DNA from: a virus
Reading direction: 5' to 3' (one strand)
DNA length: 26,006 nt
IMG/VR virus record: IMGVR_UViG_3300044546_000642
Location: 1 to 26,006 of that record
The position numbers were made by a program, and so were the translations under genes. Of this stretch, positions 1 to 5,369 are shown piece after piece. The notes beneath the pieces were generated by a model. It saw only the letters and a list, made by a program, of their open reading frames with translations, had not been told where the DNA came from and searched no databases. Position 1 is the stretch's first letter, and the number at the start of each line of letters is the position of its first letter.

Positions 1-868
1 CTCCGTCGAAGTCCGGAAAGCGTGTGAAGGCTGTTTCTGTTTCGGTGTCGGCTGTCCATTTCCGGCCCAAGCTACGTCCGGAAAATTTCGTTTCGCGGTA
101 GCTGGCGGCGGCGTGGGTCCATTTGCTAAGGGTCGGATCACCTCCGTTTGCTGGGAACCGGAGCCAAGTCCACGGTTCAATCTTGAAGGCTTGCACGCTC
201 TTGCATTGCCAAGCGTCTGCGATGGCCTCGACAATATTGGTATTTGTGCCAAAGACCCAACGTCCCTTGGTAGTGATTCCGGCGCAGAGGTTAGCCGTTC
301 CGTCCACTGCGGCGATCATGTCGCCATTCGGGGCGAGGGCGAGAAAGGCGGCGTATCCTTGCACGTTTTCCAAGTCTTTCTTCCTCGTCTCGTCCGTGCC
401 GTTTTCGGTCAGGGCATAGAGTATGTGCTGGCTGTCGCAAGTGGCTGACTTGTGAAGCTCGGACGGCTTACCGCCCCAACTGATCACGCCATTGTGGGCC
501 ATTGTCCATCCCTCGTGCCTGAATGGGTGGGTGTTCGGGATGCCTTGGCCGTGGGTGGCCGTCCGTCCGTGGATGATAACGGAGCGGTTCGGTTTATAGC
601 TTCCGGCCTGCTCGGCGCGCTTACTAATGGCGAAGGCATCGAAAGCTTGTCCTGCGTTCCTCCGGAGGGTTTGCAAGGCATCTAAGCTCTTGAATCCTTC
701 GGGCTGTAGGAAGCGGCCATGTAAGCCGTTTTGTCCGGCCTGAGCGAAGCCAAAGCCGTCCCGCTCTGATTTTTGCATTTCGAGTCGGGCGGCGATAATT
801 GCGCGTTCGGCTGCTGCTTTGTTTAGGGGTTTGGCCTGTTGGCCTGTCCATCCTGCGAGTTTACACAT
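1..868 (-). CDS. Class II glutamine amidotransferase (partial, runs off left edge)
   Basis: The frame is open from an ATG at 868 to the window edge (289 codons, no stop) and begins MCKLAGW. Class II amidotransferases use an N-terminal Cys, exposed after Met removal, to release ammonia from glutamine. Other family landmarks are visible in the right order: an HGRTATHG segment with Arg102 (compare the HTRWATHG of the PurF/AsnB type), HP at 114-115, AHNG with Asn126-Gly127, and CDS with Asp145. These match the glutamine-binding residues of the fold. It lies 37 nt downstream of the amidoligase gene on the same strand, which suggests the two act together, this protein supplying ammonia. No synthetase domain is visible in the 289 residues, so it looks stand-alone, although the C-terminus is missing. 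There is no SD; the ATG follows ACCAAACAAA. The base composition is richer in G+C than the phage late genes (for example 37 of 60 bases at 541-600). Confidence 0.88.
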   Translation of the reverse strand, partial: MCKLAGWTGQQAKPLNKAAAERAIIAARLEMQKSERDGFGFAQAGQNGLHGRFLQPEGFKSLDALQTLRRNAGQAFDAFAISKRAEQAGSYKPNRSVIIHGRTATHGQGIPNTHPFRHEGWTMAHNGVISWGGKPSELHKSATCDSQHILYALTENGTDETRKKDLENVQGYAAFLALAPNGDMIAAVDGTANLCAGITTKGRWVFGTNTNIVEAIADAWQCKSVQAFKIEPWTWLRFPANGGDPTLSKWTHAAASYRETKFSGRSLGRKWTADTETETAFTRFPDFDG

Positions 869-905
869 TTTGTTTGGTTCTTTCTGTTTTTGGTTGGTTG
901 TTGGA
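869..905 (-). promoter_or_regulatory. Non-SD leader of the amidotransferase gene
   Basis: On the minus strand this spacer has no GGAG-like SD. It is made of CCAACAACCAACC followed by A-rich DNA and ends ACCAAACAAA directly before ATG. The same end sequence and the same CCAACCAACC run precede the amidoligase ATG at 2171, so this appears to be a shared translation-initiation leader. The function is inferred from the duplication alone. Confidence 0.45.
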
Positions 906-2171
906 TTAAGCCGTGACCGTTTGCCCGGCGTTTGTATTTTCCGTGATAGTGCGGCGGCGGTAGCCTCTCAGCACTAGGTCGGACGCATCGAAGGCGGCGA
1001 CGAATTGAGCGGACATTTGTGTACCGATCCGGTCACGCGATCCCCGCGCTTTTTTGCGGAATGCGTTTAGCAGTTCGCGGAGCGTCTGCGGGTCGTTAGG
1101 TGCTGCCCAACGCGCAAAGGCCATGAAAGCATCAACGCAAATGTCGCGCTGAATCGGCGGCGGCGTGGAATGGTCGACAGTTTCGGACATTCGGGCCATC
1201 GACTGCATCAAGCGGGTCCGGAAGGCCCACTCAGAGGGTTTGCTTGTCGTCCCCCACAATCTGACTTCAACTGTTCCGGTTTCTTGCCAAGTGTTGCAAG
1301 AGACGGCTGCGGCTTTTATCCGGCGTGCTTCCGTGAAATGTGCTGGCGTGTTAGAAACACTAGACCAGCGACCATTTCGGCGGGATGCATTGGCAAGGTA
1401 GCGAAACCAAACGAGGTGCGTGCGGAAGGCGGCAAAAACTCGCGTGCCGATCTGAATATCCTTTTTGCAATTAAGGTGAATGTGACCGCCGTTTCTTTCC
1501 TGTGAGCCAATGCGGGACACTAGCTTGCACGCTTTTTCGGTGAGCAGCGGATTAACTCGGAAACGGATTTCCGGCTGTCCTCCTCCGTCACGGCCCACGT
1601 GCCAGTATTTTCGTTCCTCGCGTGCTCTGTAATAGTGGAGCGATCCGGCTTCAAGTTCACCAGAGCAGGCATAAAGCGGGAGTAGGTCGTGGTATTCCTT
1701 CCCCTCATATTTTCCCTTGTCTCCGAATAGCATATTCAGTTGGTGCTTTTCCATTCTCCGGAGGGCTCTTTCAACTCCGTATTCGGATTGATTTTGACTC
1801 TGAATCGCGTCTTCTACGAAGCGAAGAATCGTTTTGAAGGCAACCAGCTTTTTTCGGAGCAATGCGCGAAGAGCTTTCCGTCCTCGTAGAAGGGCGAAGG
1901 TTTCGCGGGTTTGCTGCTTCTTTTTTGCGGCGATTGAAAGATTCACCTGTTCGTTATGGTGCTCGATTAGGCGGTTCAAGCTCAGGTCAAAAACCTGCCG
2001 CACGCTGTCAGATAGGTAGCGCACGATCTGGTCAACATCGTATCGGTCAAGGCTCCAATATTGGTTATATTTGGCGTTTTGATTGTAGACTTCATGAGCG
2101 AGAAAGACGGCAACTTTTGCGGTCGGGTCTATGTTGGCCTCGGTCAGTTTTTTGATCTTATACGTGGTCAT
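906..2171 (-). CDS. Putative amidoligase-family enzyme (phage-type COOH-NH2 ligase)
   Basis: 421 aa from the ATG at 2171. The frame is open to 2252, but this start shares its upstream sequence with the next gene and the extra 27 codons look non-coding. Residues about 1-170 are charged and helical, with no family recognised. The C-terminal half shows the amidoligase pattern (glutamine-synthetase-like fold): a W-x-V-G-R-D-G-G segment followed by PEIRFRVNPL, then GGHIHLN with His230 and His232 (the family G-x-H-x-H motif), then GTVEVRLWGTT with Glu302 and Arg304 (the family E-x-R...T motif). Such enzymes form amide bonds with ATP, and family members in phages are often encoded beside glutamine amidotransferases. 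The neighbour at 1-868 fits this. The substrate is unknown: a peptide side chain, cell-wall peptide or small metabolite are all possible. The call rests on motifs, not on a database match. Confidence 0.72.
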   Translation of the reverse strand: MTTYKIKKLTEANIDPTAKVAVFLAHEVYNQNAKYNQYWSLDRYDVDQIVRYLSDSVRQVFDLSLNRLIEHHNEQVNLSIAAKKKQQTRETFALLRGRKALRALLRKKLVAFKTILRFVEDAIQSQNQSEYGVERALRRMEKHQLNMLFGDKGKYEGKEYHDLLPLYACSGELEAGSLHYYRAREERKYWHVGRDGGGQPEIRFRVNPLLTEKACKLVSRIGSQERNGGHIHLNCKKDIQIGTRVFAAFRTHLVWFRYLANASRRNGRWSSVSNTPAHFTEARRIKAAAVSCNTWQETGTVEVRLWGTTSKPSEWAFRTRLMQSMARMSETVDHSTPPPIQRDICVDAFMAFARWAAPNDPQTLRELLNAFRKKARGSRDRIGTQMSAQFVAAFDASDLVLRGYRRRTITENTNAGQTVTA

Positions 2172-2197
2172 TTTGTTTGGTTGGTTGGTTGGGTGTT
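2172..2197 (-). promoter_or_regulatory. Non-SD leader of the amidoligase gene with CCAA tandem repeat
   Basis: On the minus strand the spacer contains CCAACCAACCAACC and then AAACAAA before the ATG. The final ACCAAACAAAATG is identical to the leader of the amidotransferase gene at 868-880. There is no SD. This repeated context was used to choose the 2171 start. Confidence 0.45.
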
Positions 2198-2290
2198 CTA
2201 TTTTTTGGTGATAGTGACGGCCAGCAAGACTGCCGGAATCACTAGAAAGCATATAAGCTCAAGGGCTGTCTGGAGTGTTTCGAGGTGCAT
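2198..2290 (-). CDS. 30-aa single-span membrane peptide
   Basis: A short frame begins with ATG at 2290 and stops with TAG at 2198. The product starts MHLETLQTALE, then has one hydrophobic stretch at about residues 11-27 (ICFLVIPAVLLAVTI), and ends TKK. The acidic N-terminus and Lys-Lys C-terminus suggest a bitopic peptide with its C-terminus inside, but this is inference. Its ATG lies 3 nt after the stop of the upstream 66-aa gene and its stop lies 26 nt before the amidoligase ATG, which suggests one operon. No family is recognised. It could be a membrane anchor or partner for the amidoligase system, or chance; the hydrophobic profile and spacing favour a gene. Confidence 0.45.
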   Translation of the reverse strand: MHLETLQTALELICFLVIPAVLLAVTITKK

Positions 2291-2293
2291 GGT

Positions 2294-2494
2294 TTAGGGT
2301 TTAACGTTGCGGAGAAATCCATCGGCCTTGGAAAGAATCAAAGGCGAGATTCGGAAAGGAACATCGGCAAAGGCGGCGAAGGTTTCCAACGTGGCGTGCG
2401 TTCCATTTTCGGGGTTGTGCATTTTCAAGGAGCGCAGATACATGGATGCAAGTTGCAATCCCATTCCGGAAGCGGTTCTTTTTGTCTTGGTCAT
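2294..2494 (-). CDS. Hypothetical protein, 66 aa
   Basis: ATG at 2494, TAA at 2294. The product begins MTKTKRTASGMG and is basic at the N-terminus, with a probable amphipathic helix (LQLASMYLRSLKM) and no transmembrane span. No family is recognised. It is the first gene of the apparent minus-strand operon leading to the amidoligase and amidotransferase, ending 3 nt before the 30-aa membrane peptide. No SD is seen. Opposite-strand frames cover the same DNA, but the minus-strand reading fits the operon and its spacing. It could be a regulator or a substrate of the downstream enzymes; neither is shown by the sequence. Confidence 0.5.
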   Translation of the reverse strand: MTKTKRTASGMGLQLASMYLRSLKMHNPENGTHATLETFAAFADVPFRISPLILSKADGFLRNVKP

Positions 2495-2530
2495 GGTGAA
2501 ACTCTAAATCCGGATCGGTGAAAGGGCAAG

Positions 2531-2548
2531 AAATAGTTTGATCTATTT
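2531..2548. repeat. Inverted repeat AAATAG-6-CTATTT
   Basis: Perfect 6-bp arms with a TTTGAT spacer, 37 nt upstream of the ATG of the 66-aa gene. The position in front of the operon fits an operator for a dimeric regulator, but no regulator gene is visible in the window. Confidence 0.35.
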
Positions 2549-2642
2549 TGAAACTTTATTTCCTCACCTTGGCATGGTTCCTGCTAGGCCGGAAACCACC
2601 CTGTTCTGCGACCTGATAACCTTGTTAATTTTGCGATATGAG

Positions 2643-2747
2643 GCGTTTTTATTTTTTGAATGTGTCACCATAGCCAACCACTGCCAGATCTGCGTAAGTT
2701 ATTGATTTGCAACGGCTTACGCTTACGGAGTAAATAGATAAAAACGC
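2643..2747. repeat. Nested inverted repeats (10-bp outer, 7-bp inner)
   Basis: GCGTTTTTAT at 2643-2652 is the exact reverse complement of ATAAAAACGC at 2738-2747. Inside it, GCGTAAG at 2692-2698 pairs exactly with CTTACGC at 2716-2722. This could fold into a 105-nt structured RNA or a DNA cruciform. The function is unknown. Confidence 0.45.
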
Positions 2748-2890
2748 TTTATAGGGCAAGTGAGTGAGTTATCACATTGGCCCCGATATTTGCAACTCAA
2801 GGCTCACATCGTGGCCGCAACTTGGGAAAGCATTCTCAGCCTATTTGCAATTATGTAATCAGTTGTCAAATTCCCTGGCTGGAGCGTGCA

Positions 2891-2958
2891 TTCAATAAGT
2901 AAGAATTGATTAAGCAGTATCGCCGGCCAACCGATCAAAGTGCATTTGATTTATTGAA
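2891..2958. repeat. 8-bp inverted repeat with adjacent 7-bp direct repeat
   Basis: TTCAATAA at 2891-2898 is the exact reverse complement of TTATTGAA at 2951-2958. GTGCATT occurs just before or near each arm (2886-2892 and 2940-2946). Structure only; no function can be assigned. Confidence 0.3.
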
Positions 2959-2977
2959 ATCGCCCAAGGCTGTGATG

Positions 2978-3085
2978 GAGCAAAGCGAGAAGTGAAAACC
3001 AAGTCGCGCTAGGCTGTTGTTACACTGCCTAAAGGCGAGCGATAGCGAGCTTACAACGATCTACAACATATACGAGCGAAGCGAG
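2978..3085. repeat. Three copies of GAGC-(G/A)A-(T)-AGCGAG
   Basis: Copies: GAGCAAAGCGAG at 2978-2989, GAGCGATAGCGAG at 3037-3049 and GAGCGAAGCGAG at 3074-3085. The spacing is uneven (59 and 37 nt), so this is not a CRISPR array. The copies could be protein-binding sites or iteron-like elements. Confidence 0.4.
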
Positions 3086-3109
3086 TTATCCTAATGATCA
3101 ACTGCATTT

Positions 3110-3123
3110 AAAAAAAATTTTTT
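3110..3123. other. A8T6 tract
   Basis: Eight A followed by six T, in otherwise AT-rich non-coding DNA. Such tracts bend DNA and are common near promoters, origins and phage ends. No GC stem precedes it on either strand, so it is not a standard intrinsic terminator. Confidence 0.35.
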
Positions 3124-3189
3124 ACATATTTGAGATATGATATTGTATTCCGTGATAGTGAATTGAAATTTTGCAATATGGTAGGAGAG

Positions 3190-3389
3190 TCGCAAGAGGC
3201 TGCGATCATTCCGGCCCAATGGGCATGATGATTATGCATTATGCGTATTGTTTCGCGGCTTCAAGGCCAGAAATAGAGATCTAATCTATTCTAAGTTGTT
3301 GAGCCTCAAGGGTTTACGCTTGCAATGTGTCAAAGCTTGTGACATTTGGACGATACCGCACCCCCATTTTTAATTTAGGCCAAGGGGGT
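3190..3389. repeat. Cluster of short perfect hairpins
   Basis: Four small inverted repeats within 200 nt: TCGCA/TGCGA at 3190-3205, GCCC/GGGC with a 3-nt loop at 3214-3224, TGTCA/TGACA at 3328-3344, and ACCCCC/GGGGGT at 3360-3389. None is followed by a clear T-run. Each is short enough to arise by chance; the clustering is what is notable. Confidence 0.3.
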
Positions 3390-3507
3390 AAATCAGGAAA
3401 GCTGCAATACGTATAACCCGCTCGCATTTTTCTGCCAAAATCTTTTTCAGAACCAGAATGAAAATTGAGTACTAAATCTTAAATAGCTTAAAGCACACTT
3501 GAACTAC

Positions 3508-3553
3508 TGTCGAAAAAGTACGCAAATATCGACATATCTTCCCAACGTGTCGA
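3508..3553. repeat. TGTCGA sites: inverted pair plus a third copy
   Basis: TGTCGA at 3508-3513 faces TCGACA at 3529-3534, and another TGTCGA lies at 3548-3553. Possible binding sites just downstream of the peptidase gene (in the minus-strand sense). Confidence 0.25.
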
Positions 3554-3616
3554 AGCCGTAAACACATACCAATGTCCGCTTTAGTATACACAACCTAACA
3601 TTGCGTATAGCACACT

Positions 3617-3937
3617 TTACATTTGATTGGAAAAATCTGGAGCACACAGCCCTGTTCCCATCTGCTCAACCACTTTGCACATTGCTGTTGAAATGGTCTT
3701 ACCCAATGCGTCAATTGTCTCCTCCTGAATGTCAGGCAGACAAGCGTGGGCTATCTCATGGGCTACAAGCTCTACACCATACCGTTCAAGTGCATCTCTC
3801 TTGAAGACAATCTCTCGCTTCTCGTAGTCACACACTCCAACACTACGCTTGAGTGAAGGCTTTCCTGTTTTAACAATCCAAACTTCATTGCGAATTTTGA
3901 TTTGGAAATTGAGTTGTTTCTTCTTCTTGGATGGCAT
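3617..3937 (-). CDS. Minimal zinc-metallopeptidase-like protein (HEXXH)
   Basis: 106 aa. Residues 56-73 contain VELVAHEIAHACLPDIQEE, with a HEXXH motif (His60-Glu61...His64). Glu72/Glu73 downstream is a candidate third zinc ligand, as in ImmA/SprT-like minimal peptidases. The N-terminus is very basic (MPSKKKK), and residues 10-50 look like short beta strands. There is no signal peptide, so a cytoplasmic location is expected. The C-terminal 25 residues are not recognisable. It is the last gene of the late cluster and sits behind its own promoter candidate with a leader of about 220 nt. No SD is seen. The fold call is good; the target (a host repressor, restriction factor or phage protein) is unknown. 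Confidence 0.68.
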   Translation of the reverse strand: MPSKKKKQLNFQIKIRNEVWIVKTGKPSLKRSVGVCDYEKREIVFKRDALERYGVELVAHEIAHACLPDIQEETIDALGKTISTAMCKVVEQMGTGLCAPDFSNQM

Positions 3938-4161
3938 AAGATTAAGACGGTATTTGAGTTAAAATTGATTCTGAACATCGGTTATACATTAACTTTTAAA
4001 AGAATCTAGGATTAAGTTTATTCAAGGTACTTGATACCGTTACTTTACCATTCCCTTTGAGCTATCGTTAATCTGAGTGATTAACCAATGTCTTTTCCAA
4101 AGGGGATTTTTAACCTTAGCTTTAACACAATCCTCAACATATGCTTAAATGCGTTCTGAAG

Positions 4162-4191
4162 ATTGTACCCAAAGGGTGTCGTTCATGTCAA
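4162..4191 (-). promoter_or_regulatory. sigma70-type promoter TTGACA-18-TACAAT
   Basis: On the minus strand TTGACA (4186-4191) is followed after 18 nt by TACAAT (4162-4167). The -35 box is a perfect consensus and the -10 matches five of six. It points toward the peptidase gene at 3937. The spacer contains a small hairpin (ACCC-TTT-GGGT). It implies that host RNA polymerase reads the left end separately from the late genes. Confidence 0.6.
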
Positions 4192-4231
4192 GCATCTTTC
4201 TCCAACAATCTTAATCTGGTGTCGTAAGTGC

Positions 4232-4375
4232 TTACCTCTGTGCTAGATACAGCCCAACATTTGCTAAAGCGTAGCCAAACCACGTTATAGCCATTCCAAC
4301 ATCCCCTTTTCGGAACTGGTCTACTCCGATCAAGGCATAGATTACCATGACAAATAGGATCAAGGGGCCAGACAT
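4232..4375 (-). CDS. Small membrane protein, 47 aa
   Basis: ATG at 4375, TAA at 4232. The product starts MSGPLILFVMVIYALIGVDQ and ends GYALANVGLYLAQR. Two hydrophobic stretches (about 4-17 and 29-44) flank a charged turn (DQFRKGD), giving a probable helical hairpin in the inner membrane. It resembles small late-region membrane proteins of marine T7-like phages that contain a YAxANxGL motif; this is recalled from family knowledge, not searched. It lies 42 nt after the endolysin stop, beyond a small hairpin with a T-run. It may help lysis (holin or antiholin-like) or act like T7 gp19.5, which is also short and in a similar place. The role is unproven. Confidence 0.62.
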   Translation of the reverse strand: MSGPLILFVMVIYALIGVDQFRKGDVGMAITWFGYALANVGLYLAQR

Positions 4376-4379
4376 GGAT

Positions 4380-4398
4380 AAAAATGCCCTACAGGGGC
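4380..4398 (-). terminator. Weak terminator-like hairpin between endolysin and 47-aa gene
   Basis: On the minus strand, GCCC-CTGTA-GGGC is followed by A and then TTTTT. The 4-bp stem is short for an intrinsic terminator. It could attenuate transcription or simply protect the mRNA end. Confidence 0.3.
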
Positions 4399-4417
4399 CA
4401 TTCTGCTCAAAGAAAGG

Positions 4418-4918
4418 CTATATGCGAGGGACGATCCGGATGAAGTTTCGGGCAATGGACTTGTTTCGGGTCTTTTGGTAGACACCATCCCCTTCCCTAG
4501 ACCCTGCTCCGTTGGTGTTTCCCTCTACGGTAACGATCTTGCTGCCTAAGTCTCGGATAACGATACCAACATGGCTGAAATCGTAGACCACAATATCCCC
4601 AGCTTTGGCTTTAGCGTTGTCAGGGAATATCAGAGTGGTGCTAGGACGGTCTTCTGCCCATTGGAGGAAACCGTAAGCCAGTGCTGTCCTAGGTCGCCAC
4701 TTCTCAGGAACCACAGTCTTGAGGTTTAGCCACTTTACGGCTTCTGGGTCATCTAGCCACTGGTCTATTACCCAGCACACAAAGGCAGCACACCAAGGCC
4801 AAGCAGCGGGTCTGAGGGCCGTACACGCTTGGTATTCGCGGATCTTGGCTCCGCTGTTGGTTCCGCTTTCCTTTACTCCAATTTCTTCAGAAGCGATCTT
4901 AGCAATTAGGTTTGTCAA
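4418..4918 (-). CDS. Endolysin, CHAP/NlpC-P60-type cysteine amidase or peptidase
   Basis: 166 aa. The CHAP-like catalytic pattern is visible: Cys43 in WPWCAAFVCW, His116 in YDFSHVGIVI, and an EGNTN segment (Glu132/Asn134) as the polar third position, followed by a GxxxGDGVY strand. Enzymes of this type cut peptide or amide bonds in peptidoglycan. There is no signal peptide or separate wall-binding domain, as expected for a phage of a Gram-negative host that needs a holin. The start is a TTG at 4918, with AAAGGAGG upstream and a 4-nt overlap with the stop of the 40-aa gene, so translation is probably coupled. It stands behind TerL with several small membrane proteins, forming a lysis cassette. 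Confidence 0.78.
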   Translation of the reverse strand: MTNLIAKIASEEIGVKESGTNSGAKIREYQACTALRPAAWPWCAAFVCWVIDQWLDDPEAVKWLNLKTVVPEKWRPRTALAYGFLQWAEDRPSTTLIFPDNAKAKAGDIVVYDFSHVGIVIRDLGSKIVTVEGNTNGAGSREGDGVYQKTRNKSIARNFIRIVPRI

Positions 4919-5037
4919 AACTTGGTTCCTCCTTTAATAGATATTTCTTGTTTCTTAAAGTCAAAATTGGGACGTAGCGAGGAAAAAAGACGGATAAGGA
5001 AGGAACGTCTGTCTTCCTCAATGATTGGGTCATCCAT
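4915..5037 (-). CDS. Hypothetical protein, 40 aa, in lysis cassette
   Basis: ATG at 5037 preceded by AGAGGAGGT, one of the few strong SD sequences in the window, though only 2 nt from the ATG. The product starts MDDPIIEEDRRSFL and ends GGTKF; it is charged, has no membrane span and has no known family. Its stop overlaps the TTG start of the endolysin by 4 nt, and its start is 22 nt after the upstream holin-like gene. The same frame is open further upstream, but that part overlaps the holin-like gene and looks spurious. It may serve mainly to couple endolysin translation. Confidence 0.55.
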   Translation of the reverse strand: MDDPIIEEDRRSFLIRLFSSLRPNFDFKKQEISIKGGTKF

Positions 5038-5059
5038 GACCTCCTCTAAGTGTCGAAGC

Positions 5060-5365
5060 TTACTCGGACTCAGTGGTTGCTGGTCGGACTTCAATGTATG
5101 CGGTAACACCGTCAGGGGTAGTGCCGTTAACCACAGCACGAATTGTCTTAATTTCATTTTGTTGGGAAGCATTTGTCGCAATATTGACCAAAGACATGAG
5201 AAGTCCAACCACAAATCCAGTAACAGCCATCTGATCAACACTGCTGGCTAGGTTTGGATCGTAGGCAGCAAGTCGAGCTACCACAGCACCAACGCCAGTG
5301 GCGATAATCGGAGTTAGGATACCCCCAAGGCGGGAGGCAAAGAAGCGGATAAACCAAGTTTTCAT
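5060..5365 (-). CDS. Holin-like membrane protein, 101 aa
   Basis: Two hydrophobic segments (about 14-34, ILTPIIATGVGAVVARL; and 46-64, MAVTGFVVGLLMSLVNI) follow a short basic amphipathic N-terminus (MKTWFIRFFASRLGG). The tail (66-101) is soluble and ends acidic (TTESE). Size, topology and position before the endolysin suit a small holin. It is the second of two adjacent membrane genes after TerL, starting 4 nt after the stop of the first. No SD. Which of the membrane genes is the true holin cannot be settled from sequence. Confidence 0.6.
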   Translation of the reverse strand: MKTWFIRFFASRLGGILTPIIATGVGAVVARLAAYDPNLASSVDQMAVTGFVVGLLMSLVNIATNASQQNEIKTIRAVVNGTTPDGVTAYIEVRPATTESE

Positions 5366-5369
5366 ATCA

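Larger units (their letters stand above)
2495..3616. other. Gene-poor 1.1 kb region rich in inverted repeats
   Basis: No frame of 60 codons or more begins here on either strand (opposite-strand frames just overlap its two edges), and the shorter frames examined lack an SD or recognisable product. It is much more AT-rich than the operon to its left (20 of 60 bases are G/C at 3481-3540). It holds many short perfect inverted repeats, an A8T6 tract and a thrice-repeated GAGC...AGCGAG motif. No tRNA T-loop was found on inspection. It separates the late phage genes from the amidoligase operon, so it may be the genome end, an origin or an early regulatory region. Confidence 0.7.

Noticed and set aside
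113-685. Overlapping plus- and minus-strand frames in the first 700 bases
   Set aside because: The minus-strand frame open from 868 to the edge contains all class II amidotransferase motifs; the others are shadows in GC-rich DNA.
2738-2760. TTTATAGGGCAAG resembling the TATAGGG core of T7-type promoters, plus strand
   Set aside because: Wrong strand for all genes nearby, no second copy found in late intergenic regions, and it overlaps an inverted repeat that explains part of the sequence.
2978-3085. Possible CRISPR-like repeats
   Set aside because: Units are only 12-13 nt, spacing is uneven, and no cas genes are present.
3111-3241. Minus-strand frame of about 43 codons starting MHNHHAHWAG in the non-coding region
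   Set aside because: No SD, composition typical of random AT-rich DNA, ends in the A/T tract; no neighbours suggest translation.
2495-3616. tRNA genes in the gene-poor region
   Set aside because: No GTTCRA T-loop with paired arms or CCA-ending acceptor stem was found on either strand by eye; a tRNAscan run would settle it.
4152-4202. 16-codon minus-strand frame after GGAGAAAG, overlapping the promoter at 4162-4191
   Set aside because: It would begin upstream of the -35 box and run through the promoter; most likely chance.
4915-5241. Longer 108-codon version of the 40-aa gene
   Set aside because: Its first two thirds overlap the holin-like gene in another frame and read as a frame shadow; the AGGAGG before 5037 marks the likely start.
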